A stretch of DNA of 64,000 nt from Mycobacterium sp. Its GTDB lineage: Bacteria > Actinomycetota > Actinomycetes > Mycobacteriales > Mycobacteriaceae. The translations under genes were made by a program, and so were the position numbers. Shown in pieces: positions 8,534-16,506 of this stretch. The notes beneath the pieces are model-generated. The model searched no databases and had not been told where the DNA came from. It saw only the letters and a list, made by a program, of their open reading frames with translations. The stretch covers positions 1 through 64,000 of the forward strand of contig JAGQTU010000009.1 in the NCBI GenBank assembly GCA_020438865.1, written 5' to 3'. Each line of letters starts with the position of its first letter. Within the stretch, counting starts at the first letter, position 1.

Positions 8534-10150
8534 TCACCTCAGCACGAATCCGGCGTAGCCGTCGGCCGCCACCTCGTCGCACCGGCGGCGGTACTCCGGA
8601 ATACCGGCGGTATAGCCCATATACATCCGCTTCTTGCCTGGAACGTTGGCGCCGTTGTACCAGGAGTTGCAGGTCGGGTGAACCAGAACCGTCGGTGCCA
8701 CGAGCGACGTCGTGTGCTCGATCCACTCCCGCTGCGCGTCCGGCAGCGCCTCGATGGTGCGGTAGCCACCGTCGCGCAGATAGGTGATGCAGTCCCCGAT
8801 CCACTCCACATGCTGCTCCATCGCGGCGACGAAGTTCGTTGCCGCCGAGGGGCTGCCCGGCGCCTGGACGATGAACAGGTTCGGGAAGCCCGCCACCGCC
8901 AGCCCCAGATAGGCCACCGGCCCCTCGTCAGCCCACACGTCGCGCAGCAGTGCGCCGCCGCGACCGTGGATGTCGATGCGGGTGAGCGCACCGGTCATCG
9001 CGTCGAAACCGGTGGCATAGATGATCACGTCGAGGTCGTGATGGCCGTGCTCGGTGTCGATACCGTTGGGTGTCACCGACTTCAGCGGATCCGCGCGCAG
9101 GTCGACCAGCGTGACGTTGTCCCGGTTGAACGTCTCGTAGTAGCCCTGGTCGATGATCGGACGCTTGCAGCCGAACGGGTGGCTGGGCACCAGGGCCGCG
9201 GCGGTCTGCGGGTCGGAGACGATCCGCGCGATCGCCTCGCCGTAGAGGTCGGTGGCCATCCGGTTGGCCTCGATGTCGAAGAAGATGTCGCCCCAACTCA
9301 GCGCTCCGACGATGCCGCCTTCCTCGACCGCCCGCCGCCGCTCCTCGGGGCTGGCTGACGTGATCGGCGGGCAGCTCAGCATGTCGATCAGCACCGAGAA
9401 CGCCGAAAGCCGCGCGGCCCCCACCGGATGCTCCCGCTGCGCCGCCCGGATCTCGCCGTAACGCGCCTTCATCTCGTCGAGCTCGCCGTCGTCCAGCGCC
9501 CGCACCGGCCAGGGCAGGGTGTAGGCCGGCGAGCGCTGGAACACCACGAGTTCCGCGACGTCGGGGGCGATCACCGGGATCAGCTGCACGCCGGTGGATC
9601 CGGTGCCGATGACCCCGACGCGCTTGTCCGTGAGGTCGACGTCGTCGCGCGGCCATCTGCTGGTGAACAGTGACATCCCGGTGAAGCTGTCCATGCCGGG
9701 GATGTCCGGCTCCAGAGGCACCGATAGGATGCCGGCGGCGGCGACCACGAACGGGGCGAGGTAGCGCTGCCCGGCCGCAGTGTCCAGCACCCATTCGGCG
9801 GCGGTCTCGTCGAACGTCATCGCCACCACGTCGGCCCCGAAGCTGATGTCACGGCGCAGGTCGAGCTTGTCGGCCACGTAGTTCAGGTAGGCCTCGATCT
9901 CGGGCTGGGCCGGCATGGTCTCGGTCCACACCCACTCCTGCTGGATCTCCTCGGAGAAGCTGTAGGAGTACTCGATGCTCTCGATGTCACAGCGCGCACC
10001 CGGGTAGCGGTTGAACAGCCATGTGCCACCGACGTTTTCGGCTTTCTCCAGGACCCGGGCACGCAGGCCGAGCTCACGCAGCCGGTGCAGCATGTACAGG
10101 CCGGAGAAGCCCGCCCCGACCACGATCGCGTCGAAACGTTCCCCGGTCAC
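8534..10150 (-). CDS. flavin-containing (Baeyer-Villiger-like) monooxygenase
   Basis: 538 residues. An FAD-binding Rossmann motif (IVVGAGFSGLYMLHRL) is at the N-terminus and an NADPH-binding motif (VGVIGTGSTGVQLIP) around residue 180. The Baeyer-Villiger fingerprint FxGxxxHxxxWP is present as FTGMSLFTSRWP, with Phe162 where histidine is usual. The enzyme should oxygenate a ketone or similar substrate using NADPH and O2, but the altered fingerprint makes the reaction type uncertain. GTG 10150 overlaps the TGA of the SnoaL-like gene, fixing the start. Second gene of the operon. Confidence 0.88.
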   Translation of the reverse strand: MTGERFDAIVVGAGFSGLYMLHRLRELGLRARVLEKAENVGGTWLFNRYPGARCDIESIEYSYSFSEEIQQEWVWTETMPAQPEIEAYLNYVADKLDLRRDISFGADVVAMTFDETAAEWVLDTAAGQRYLAPFVVAAAGILSVPLEPDIPGMDSFTGMSLFTSRWPRDDVDLTDKRVGVIGTGSTGVQLIPVIAPDVAELVVFQRSPAYTLPWPVRALDDGELDEMKARYGEIRAAQREHPVGAARLSAFSVLIDMLSCPPITSASPEERRRAVEEGGIVGALSWGDIFFDIEANRMATDLYGEAIARIVSDPQTAAALVPSHPFGCKRPIIDQGYYETFNRDNVTLVDLRADPLKSVTPNGIDTEHGHHDLDVIIYATGFDAMTGALTRIDIHGRGGALLRDVWADEGPVAYLGLAVAGFPNLFIVQAPGSPSAATNFVAAMEQHVEWIGDCITYLRDGGYRTIEALPDAQREWIEHTTSLVAPTVLVHPTCNSWYNGANVPGKKRMYMGYTAGIPEYRRRCDEVAADGYAGFVLR

Positions 10151-10596
10151 TCGGCGGCGCCCGAGAACCGCAGCAGGGTTCTGGTCAGATGCAGGGTCTT
10201 GATCCGCCACTGCCCGTCGTGCTTCTCGTAGGTCTCGTGGTAGTGGCCGGCGCCGTGCAGCCGGTTGCCATCCGGGAAGAACAGCATGTCCTCCATCGCC
10301 CAGATCCCGGTCGCGGTGGTGGGCGAGGTCAGCGTGATCTCAGGGGTGTGACAGTGATGCACCGTCGCAACATCCTCCAGGGTGCCGAGCACCATCGGCA
10401 CGAAGTTGTCGACGCCCTCGATCGGCGGGCCGGTCTGCGGGTCCGCGCCGCCGGTGCATACCGCGCCGTCGAGCAGAACGGTCAGGTCGGGCGCGAAGAG
10501 CCCCCGCCAGCCGTCGGCGTCGCGGGTGTCGAGGTAGCGGCAGTAACGCGCCTTCAGCTGCCGGATGGCCTCGAGCTCGTCCGCCGTCGATGTCAC
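10147..10596 (-). CDS. SnoaL-like nuclear transport factor 2 family protein
   Basis: 149 residues. The family opening ADELEAIRQLKARYCRYLDTRDADGWRGLFAPDLTV is typical of SnoaL_4-type NTF2-like proteins, and the rest carries PMVLGTLEDVATVHHCHTPEITL and HYHETYEKHDGQWRIKTLHLTRT. Start set at GTG 10596 from the family N-terminus. It is the first gene of the minus-strand operon and is divergent from the isochorismatase-fold gene with a regulon dyad between them. Function unknown; possibly hydration, dehydration or isomerisation. Confidence 0.85.
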   Translation of the reverse strand: MTSTADELEAIRQLKARYCRYLDTRDADGWRGLFAPDLTVLLDGAVCTGGADPQTGPPIEGVDNFVPMVLGTLEDVATVHHCHTPEITLTSPTTATGIWAMEDMLFFPDGNRLHGAGHYHETYEKHDGQWRIKTLHLTRTLLRFSGAAE

Positions 10597-10629
10597 CGTG
10601 CACCTTCCGCTCGCCGTACCGGAAACATA

Positions 10630-10648
10630 TACCGTAATACTCTTAGTA
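10630..10648. promoter_or_regulatory. regulon dyad site 2
   Basis: TACCGTAA-TAC-TCTTAGTA; 12 of 16 arm positions match the consensus. Lies between the divergent SnoaL-like operon and the isochorismatase-fold gene, close to both starts. Confidence 0.5.
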
Positions 10649-10661
10649 TGAGGAGGCCCGC

Positions 10662-11276
10662 GTGAAGATTCCGCTCGCTGCACTGGCCGCACCCGGGCAC
10701 ACCGCGGTCGTCACCCAGGAATGCCAAGGCGCGGTGGTCGGGCCGGACGCCGGGCTGCGACTGCTGGCCGACGAGGCACGTCGGGAGGCGATCCCCAACA
10801 TCGCCAGGCTTCTGCCGGCGGCCCGCACCGCAGGCGTCCACGTCGTGCACTGCCTGGTGCAGCGGCGTCCCGACGGGCTGGGTTCCAACCACAACGCCAA
10901 GATCTTCCGGATCGGCAGCGACGACGTGGCGATCGCGCCGGGCGGTCCGGGCGCCGAGCTGCTGCCCGAACTCGGGCCGGAGCCAACCGATCTGGTGCTG
11001 CGGCGCTGGCACGGCATCGGCCCGATGGGCGGCACCGACCTCGACGCCGTCCTGCGCAACCTCGGCGTGTCCACCATCGTCGCCGTCGGGGTGTCGGTGA
11101 ACGTGGCGATCACCAACCTGGTGATGGACGCCGTCAACGCCGGCTACAACGTCGTCCTCCCACGCGACGCCGTCGCCGGGATTCCCGCCGACTACGCCGA
11201 CGCCGTCATCGACAACACCCTGTCGCTGCTGGCCACCCTCACCACCACAGATGACCTGATCGAGGCATGGCAGTAG
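10662..11276 (+). CDS. isochorismatase-fold protein lacking the catalytic Cys
   Basis: 204 residues of the cysteine-hydrolase/isochorismatase fold. Fold markers include AGVHVVHCLVQ, LRRWHGIGPMGGTDLDAVLRNLGVSTIVAVGV and the helix after VNVAITNLVMDAVNAGY. The family nucleophile position is Ala149 (GVSVNVAI) and the N-terminal Asp motif reads VVTQECQ, so the canonical Asp-Lys-Cys triad is incomplete. It is unlikely to be a normal amidase. GTG 10662 has a perfect AGGAGG five bases upstream. Next gene is the P450, about 80 bases on. Confidence 0.85.
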   Translation: MKIPLAALAAPGHTAVVTQECQGAVVGPDAGLRLLADEARREAIPNIARLLPAARTAGVHVVHCLVQRRPDGLGSNHNAKIFRIGSDDVAIAPGGPGAELLPELGPEPTDLVLRRWHGIGPMGGTDLDAVLRNLGVSTIVAVGVSVNVAITNLVMDAVNAGYNVVLPRDAVAGIPADYADAVIDNTLSLLATLTTTDDLIEAWQ

Positions 11277-11300
11277 TCGTGCTGTTCTGCTGAGGTTGTC

Positions 11301-11319
11301 TACTGTAATCTTTACAGTA
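11301..11319. promoter_or_regulatory. regulon dyad site 3 (perfect)
   Basis: TACTGTAATCTTTACAGTA, two perfect 8-bp arms and a 3-base centre. It lies between a possible -35 (TTGTCT, 11296-11301) and -10 (TACATA, 11318-11323) of the P450 gene, where a bound repressor would block polymerase. Confidence 0.8.
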
Positions 11320-11355
11320 CATACCGCAGGAAGCCGACGACGTGGAGGTCCGCCC

Positions 11356-12564
11356 GTGGAGAGTCCGGTCCGGGACACCCCGGTCGACGAGCCGTTCGAC
11401 CTGCTGCGCAACCCCTATCCGCTGTTCGCCGAGAAGCGCCGCGAGTCGCCGGGGATCTTCCAGGGCTCGGTGATGGACTGGTCCAAGGCGGCCGACATGC
11501 GGCCCAAGGACATGTACGCGGCGGTGTCCTTCGATGCCGTCAACCGGGTTTTCCGGGACAGCCAGGCCTTCAACTCGCGGATCTACGACTCCACGATCGG
11601 GCTGTTCATCGGTCCCACGCTGCTGGCGATGGAAGGCAAGAAGCACTGGCAGCACCGCAATCTGGTCTCGGCGGCCTTCAAGTCCAAGTCGTTGCAGCGC
11701 TGGGAACCGCAGATCGTGCGTCCGGTCGTCAACGCACTGATCGACGAGTTCATCGACGACGGGCGGGCCGACCTGGTCAAGCAGTTCACCTTCGAGTTCC
11801 CCACCCGCGTCATCACCAAGCTGCTCGGCCTGCCCGAGGAGGACCTGCCGTGGTTCCGTCAGCGTGCCATCGAGCTGATCAGCTACCACATCCGCTACCA
11901 GCGCGCGTTCGAGGCGTCGGCGGCGCTGAAAGACTATTTCCTGCAACAGATCGAGCTGCGCCGGTCGGCCCCCACCGAGGACATCATCGGTGATCTGGTG
12001 ACCGCCGAGATCGACGGCGAGAAGCTGACCGACGAGGCGATCTACTCCTTCCTGCGGCTGCTGCTGCCCGCCGGTCTGGAGACCACCTACCGGTCGTCGG
12101 GCAACCTGATCTACCTGTTGCTCACCCACCCCGAGCAATTCCGGGCGGTCCAGGCCAACCGCGAACTGGTGGCGCCGGCCATCGAGGAGGGCCTGCGCTA
12201 CGAGACCCCGCTGACGACGGTGCAGCGTTCGGCCAACATCGACACCGAGGTCGAGGGGGTGGCGATCCCGAAGGGTGCGGTGATCGACGTCTGCATCGGC
12301 TCGGCCAACCGCGACGAGAAGCGCTGGGAGCGGTCCGAAGACTTCGACATCTTCCGGAAACGCCTGCCGCACATCTCGTTTGCCGCCGGCGAGCACACCT
12401 GCATGGGCCTGCACCTGGCCCGCATGGAGACCCGGGTGGCGTTCGAGACGCTGCTCGACCGCGTCACCGACATCGAGCTGCTCACCGACGACAACCCGCA
12501 TATCTGGGGGCAGCCGTTCCGCTCGCCGACCGCGATCCCGGTGACGTTCAACACCGTCGGCTAA
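11356..12564 (+). CDS. cytochrome P450
   Basis: 402 residues, normal for a bacterial P450. The heme loop is FAAGEHTCMG with Cys349 as iron ligand; the K-helix ExxR is in EEGLRYETPL; the oxygen-activation helix is LLLPAGLETTYR, with Glu where Asp is common. It should hydroxylate a hydrophobic substrate using an external ferredoxin, which is not encoded nearby. GTG 11356 is chosen with GGAGG upstream; an ATG at 11296 lies upstream of the operator and the proposed -10. It converges with and overlaps the aldehyde dehydrogenase end by 4 bases. Confidence 0.93.
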   Translation: MESPVRDTPVDEPFDLLRNPYPLFAEKRRESPGIFQGSVMDWSKAADMRPKDMYAAVSFDAVNRVFRDSQAFNSRIYDSTIGLFIGPTLLAMEGKKHWQHRNLVSAAFKSKSLQRWEPQIVRPVVNALIDEFIDDGRADLVKQFTFEFPTRVITKLLGLPEEDLPWFRQRAIELISYHIRYQRAFEASAALKDYFLQQIELRRSAPTEDIIGDLVTAEIDGEKLTDEAIYSFLRLLLPAGLETTYRSSGNLIYLLLTHPEQFRAVQANRELVAPAIEEGLRYETPLTTVQRSANIDTEVEGVAIPKGAVIDVCIGSANRDEKRWERSEDFDIFRKRLPHISFAAGEHTCMGLHLARMETRVAFETLLDRVTDIELLTDDNPHIWGQPFRSPTAIPVTFNTVG

Positions 12565-14078
12565 CGCTGGCGCGGCATCCGGCAGCCGATGGTCTTGGTC
12601 TCGGTGTACTGCTGGAAGCCTTCGAGGCCGCACTGCCGTCCGACGCCGCTGTTCTTGTAGCCGCCGAACGGCGCGTCGGCGCCGTAGAACATGCCGCCGT
12701 TGACGCCGAAGGAGCCGGTGCGGATGCGGTGCGCGATCGCCATACCGCGCTCCGTGGAGCGCGACATCACCGCGCCGGCCAGACCGTAGGGACTGTCGTT
12801 GGCGATGCGGACCGCGTCGTCGTCGTCGTCGAACGGGATGACGGTCAGCACCGGGCCGAACACCTCGCGCTGGGCGATGGCCGCACTGTTGTCCACCCCG
12901 ACGACCACCGTCGGCGCCACGAAATGCCCACCGGCGAGGTCGTCGGGCAGGTTCTCGACGGGTCCTCCCCCGGTGGTGATCTCGGCGCCCGCCGCGCGGG
13001 CCTCGTCGATGGCACCCAGCACCCGCCCCTTCTGGGCGGCACTGATGACCGGGCCGACCAGGACGTCGTCTCGCACCGGATCACCCACCGGCACAAGCGA
13101 GTACGCCGCGGTGATATCGGCGACGGCCTGGTCGTAGAGCGAGCGGTGGACCAGCATCCGGGTGGTGGCCGCGCAGGCCTGCCCGGCATGCACGCAGACC
13201 CCGACGGCGCTGGGAACGATCACCGCCGGGTTGGCGTCGTCGAGCACGATGGCCACCGACTTGCCGCCGAGTTCGAGGAACATCCGCTTCATGCTGTCCG
13301 CGCCCCGGCGCATCAGGAGCTTGCCCACCTCGGTCGAACCGGTGAACGAGATCAGGTCCACCCGCGGGTCGGTGCCCAGCATGCCGGCGACCTCGTTGGA
13401 CGGCGTCGCGACGACGTTGACCACACCGGGCGGGATGTCGGTGTGCTCGGCGATCAGCCGGCCCAACCGGGTGGTGGACCACGGTGTGTGCGGATCGGGC
13501 TTGAGCACCACAGTGTTGCCCGCGGCCAGCGCCGGTCCGAGCTTGTTGAGGACGACCTCGATCGGGAAGTTCGACGGAGTGATGGCAGCGACGACGCCGA
13601 CGGGCTCCTTGACGACGGTGCGCACGTTGCGCTCGCCGAAGAGCCCGCCACCGTCCAGGGTGCGTTCCCACTCGAAGTCGTCGATCAGCCCGGCCGGGTA
13701 GCGCAACGCGTCGGCCAGCGGCCAGTCCAGCTGGGCTGACCGGGTGGTCATCGCCGGGCAGCCGGTCTCGGCGATCAACTCCTCACGCAGGTCTTCCTTT
13801 TCGGCCTCGATGGCGGTCTGCAACTGGTCGAGCGCCCGCTTGCGCAGGGCACGGTTGGTCGACCAGTCCGAGTCGTCGAAAGCGCGCCGGGCGGCGGCGA
13901 TCGCGCGATCCATGTCCTCGGCGCCGGCCGCGGCGACGGATCCCAGCAGCTGCCCGGTGGCCGGACTGTGGTTGTCGAACTCGTTGCCGGACAGCGCCGC
14001 GACCAGGTCACCGTCGATGAGCAGGCGGGACTCGGCTCGCCCGGAGACCCTGCGGCCCAGCTCGACGCTCGAATCCAC
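12561..14078 (-). CDS. aldehyde dehydrogenase
   Basis: 505 residues of the NAD(P)-dependent ALDH superfamily. Cofactor residues are in TPSNFPIEVVLNKLGPALAAGNTVVLKP and FTGSTEVGKLL; the general base Glu is in LELGGKS and the nucleophile Cys in HAGQACAATTR. It oxidises an aldehyde to an acid, a logical step between P450 oxidation and CoA activation. GTG 14078 has GGGAGG upstream. Divergent from the CoA-transferase gene with a regulon dyad between. Confidence 0.93.
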   Translation of the reverse strand: MDSSVELGRRVSGRAESRLLIDGDLVAALSGNEFDNHSPATGQLLGSVAAAGAEDMDRAIAAARRAFDDSDWSTNRALRKRALDQLQTAIEAEKEDLREELIAETGCPAMTTRSAQLDWPLADALRYPAGLIDDFEWERTLDGGGLFGERNVRTVVKEPVGVVAAITPSNFPIEVVLNKLGPALAAGNTVVLKPDPHTPWSTTRLGRLIAEHTDIPPGVVNVVATPSNEVAGMLGTDPRVDLISFTGSTEVGKLLMRRGADSMKRMFLELGGKSVAIVLDDANPAVIVPSAVGVCVHAGQACAATTRMLVHRSLYDQAVADITAAYSLVPVGDPVRDDVLVGPVISAAQKGRVLGAIDEARAAGAEITTGGGPVENLPDDLAGGHFVAPTVVVGVDNSAAIAQREVFGPVLTVIPFDDDDDAVRIANDSPYGLAGAVMSRSTERGMAIAHRIRTGSFGVNGGMFYGADAPFGGYKNSGVGRQCGLEGFQQYTETKTIGCRMPRQR

Positions 14079-14096
14079 GGCACCTCCCGGTCAATC

Positions 14097-14115
14097 AACT
14101 GTAATTGTTACAGTA
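14097..14115. promoter_or_regulatory. regulon dyad site 4
   Basis: AACTGTAATTGTTACAGTA, one base away from a perfect dyad with the same 8-3-8 layout as site 3. Placed between the divergent aldehyde dehydrogenase and CoA-transferase genes. Confidence 0.78.
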
Positions 14116-14141
14116 GTTTATTCGTCTGTAGAGGGGTTGAG

Positions 14142-15368
14142 TTGATCAAGGTCATGGAGGGCGTCCGCGTCCTGGAGGTCGCCCAGTTCACCTTCGTCCC
14201 GGCGGCGGGCGGGATCCTCGCCGACTGGGGCGCCGATGTCATCAAGATCGAGCACCCGGTGCGCGGCGACACCCAGCGCGGCTTCATCAACATGGGCGGC
14301 TTCCAACTGAACCCGGACCGCCACCCGCTGATGGAGCATCCCAACCGGGGCAAGCGCAGCGTCGGGGTCGACATCTCGACACCGGAGGGCCAGGAGGTGC
14401 TCTACGAGATCGCCAAGACCTCCGACGTGTTCTTGACCAACTACCTTCCCGCCGTGCGGCAGAAGAACAAGTTCGACGTCGAGCACATCCGCGCCGCGAA
14501 CCCGAACATCATCTACGCCCGCGGTAGCGCGTACGGCGACAAGGGACCCGAACGCGACGTCGGCGGCTTCGACGGCACCGCGTTCTGGACCCGCAGCGGG
14601 GTGGGCTGGGCACTGACCCCCGCGGAACTGGGCGGCGCATTGTCCCAGGGCATTCCGGCGTTCGGCGACTCGATAGGCGGCATGAACATCGCCGGCGGCA
14701 TCTCGGCCGCGCTGTTCCACCGGGAACGCACCGGGGAGGCCGTCGAGATCGATGTGTCACTGCTGAGCACCGCGTGGTGGGCGGCCGGCGCCAGCGTCAC
14801 CCAGGGCATGGAGACCGGCGAGACCATGCGCTCGCTGATGCCCGACTCGATGTCGCCGAGCGTCAACCCGTTCATGGGCAACTACACGACCTCGGACGGC
14901 GGAACGCTCAACCTCTGCATCGTCAGCCCGACCGGCTACATCCGCGACACGTTCGAGCACCTCGGGCTCGGTGAGCTCGCCGATGACCCACGCTTCAGCG
15001 AGGTGCTGCCGTTGATCGAGAATGCCTCGGCGGCAGCCGAACTCATCGCAGCGTCGATCCGCAGCAAGCCGTTCGAGTACTGGCGCCAGCACCTCAAGAC
15101 CATGCGGGGTCAGTGGGCGCCGTTCCAGAGCCTCATCGACCTGACCACCGATGAGCAGGCCATCGCCAACGACATGATCGTCGAGGTCGAAGCCGGCGAC
15201 GGCGGGGCGCCGTTCAAGGTGGTCCGCGGTCCGGTCCAGTTCAACCACGAACCGCTCGAGACGACACGGGCACCGCAGGCCTCCGAGCACACCGAGATCG
15301 TGCTGATGGAGATCGGATTGGACTGGGACCGCATCGAGGCTCTCAAGGACTCCGGTGCCATCGCCTGA
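14142..15368 (+). CDS. CaiB/BaiF-type CoA-transferase
   Basis: 408 residues of the class III CoA-transferase family. Recognisable parts: VMEGVRVLEVAQFTFVPAAG, LADWGADVIKIEHPVRGD, NRGKRSVGVDI and the catalytic-Asp region GGFDGTAFW. It moves CoA between acids or acts as an acyl-CoA racemase. The TTG start at 14142 is preferred: GAGGGG lies five bases upstream and family members often begin M-I-K-V-M-E-G; ATG 14154 is the alternative. The thiolase starts inside its 3' end, so the two are coupled. Confidence 0.9.
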   Translation: MIKVMEGVRVLEVAQFTFVPAAGGILADWGADVIKIEHPVRGDTQRGFINMGGFQLNPDRHPLMEHPNRGKRSVGVDISTPEGQEVLYEIAKTSDVFLTNYLPAVRQKNKFDVEHIRAANPNIIYARGSAYGDKGPERDVGGFDGTAFWTRSGVGWALTPAELGGALSQGIPAFGDSIGGMNIAGGISAALFHRERTGEAVEIDVSLLSTAWWAAGASVTQGMETGETMRSLMPDSMSPSVNPFMGNYTTSDGGTLNLCIVSPTGYIRDTFEHLGLGELADDPRFSEVLPLIENASAAAELIAASIRSKPFEYWRQHLKTMRGQWAPFQSLIDLTTDEQAIANDMIVEVEAGDGGAPFKVVRGPVQFNHEPLETTRAPQASEHTEIVLMEIGLDWDRIEALKDSGAIA

Positions 15369-16506
15369 GGTCGCCATCATCGGGGTCGGCCTGCACCCGT
15401 TCGGCCGGTTCGAGGGCAAGTCCGCGATGCAGATGGGCGTCGACGCCATCGTCGCCGCGGTCGCCGACGCGGGCCTGGAGTGGAAGGACATCCAGTTCGC
15501 CACCGGCGGCAGCTGGACCGTCGCCAACCCCGACGCGATCGTCGCGATGGTGGGGCTGACCGGTATCCCGTTCACCAACGTATTCAACGCCTGTGCCACC
15601 GCCGCCAGCGCGGCCAAGGCGTGCGCGGACGGAATCCGGTTGGGCGACTACGACATCGGCATCGCGATCGGCCTGGACAAGCACCCGCGGGGAGCGTTCA
15701 CCGAGGATCCCGCCCTGGTGGGCATGCCCCGCTGGTACGCCGAGAACGGCCAGTACCTCACCACCAAGTTCTTCGGCATGAAGGCCAACCGCTATCTGCA
15801 CGACCACGGCATCTCGCACGCCACGCTGGCCAAGGTCGCGGCCAAGAACTTCCGCAACGGCGCGCTGAACCCGAACGCGTTCCGGCGCAAGCCGATCCCC
15901 GAGGACGAGATCCTCAACTCGCCGATGCTGAACTACCCGCTGACCCAGTACATGTTCTGCGCACCCGACGAGGGAGCCGCCGCGGTCGTCATGTGCCGTG
16001 CCGACATCGCCCACCGGTACACGGACAAACCCGTGTACCTGCGCGCGGTCGAGGTCCGCACCCGGCGCTACGGCGCCTACGAGGTGAACACCACGTTCGC
16101 GCCCGTCGCCGAAGACGTGGCCCCCACGGTGTATGCCGCGCGGGCGGCGTTCGACAGGGCCGGTGTGGCACCGCAGGACGTTGACGTCATCCAGCTGCAG
16201 GACACCGACGCCGGGGCGGAGATCATCCACATGGCCGAGTGCGGGTTCTGCGCCGACGGCGACCAGGAGCGGCTGTTGGCCGACGGCGAGACCGAGATCA
16301 CCGGCTCGATGCCGGTCAACACCGACGGCGGCCTGATCGCCAACGGCGAGCCTATCGGCGCCTCCGGGCTGCGGCAGATCCACGAACTGGTGCGCCAGTT
16401 GCGCGGTGAGGCCGGTGCCCGCCAGGTTCCCGGTGACCCGCGGGTGGGCTTCGCCCAGCTCTACGGTGCCCCCGGAACTGCCGCCGCGACGATCCTGACC
16501 CGCTAG
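15355..16506 (+). CDS. SCP2-type thiolase / lipid-transfer-like protein
   Basis: 383 residues of the thiolase superfamily in the SCP2/lipid-transfer branch, whose actinobacterial members (Ltp2-like) act as thiolases or aldolases on steroid CoA side chains. The reactive Cys is in NACATAASA. The motif that normally reads GHPxGASG is GEPIGASG, with Glu332 replacing His. No DUF35 partner protein is next to it. The GTG at 15355 overlaps the CoA-transferase end by 14 bases. Confidence 0.85.
   Translation: MPSPEVAIIGVGLHPFGRFEGKSAMQMGVDAIVAAVADAGLEWKDIQFATGGSWTVANPDAIVAMVGLTGIPFTNVFNACATAASAAKACADGIRLGDYDIGIAIGLDKHPRGAFTEDPALVGMPRWYAENGQYLTTKFFGMKANRYLHDHGISHATLAKVAAKNFRNGALNPNAFRRKPIPEDEILNSPMLNYPLTQYMFCAPDEGAAAVVMCRADIAHRYTDKPVYLRAVEVRTRRYGAYEVNTTFAPVAEDVAPTVYAARAAFDRAGVAPQDVDVIQLQDTDAGAEIIHMAECGFCADGDQERLLADGETEITGSMPVNTDGGLIANGEPIGASGLRQIHELVRQLRGEAGARQVPGDPRVGFAQLYGAPGTAAATILTR

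Noticed and set aside
13968-14141. An upstream extension of the CoA-transferase from 13968
   Set aside because: It would cross the operator and the start of the divergent aldehyde dehydrogenase; the added residues are not family-like.
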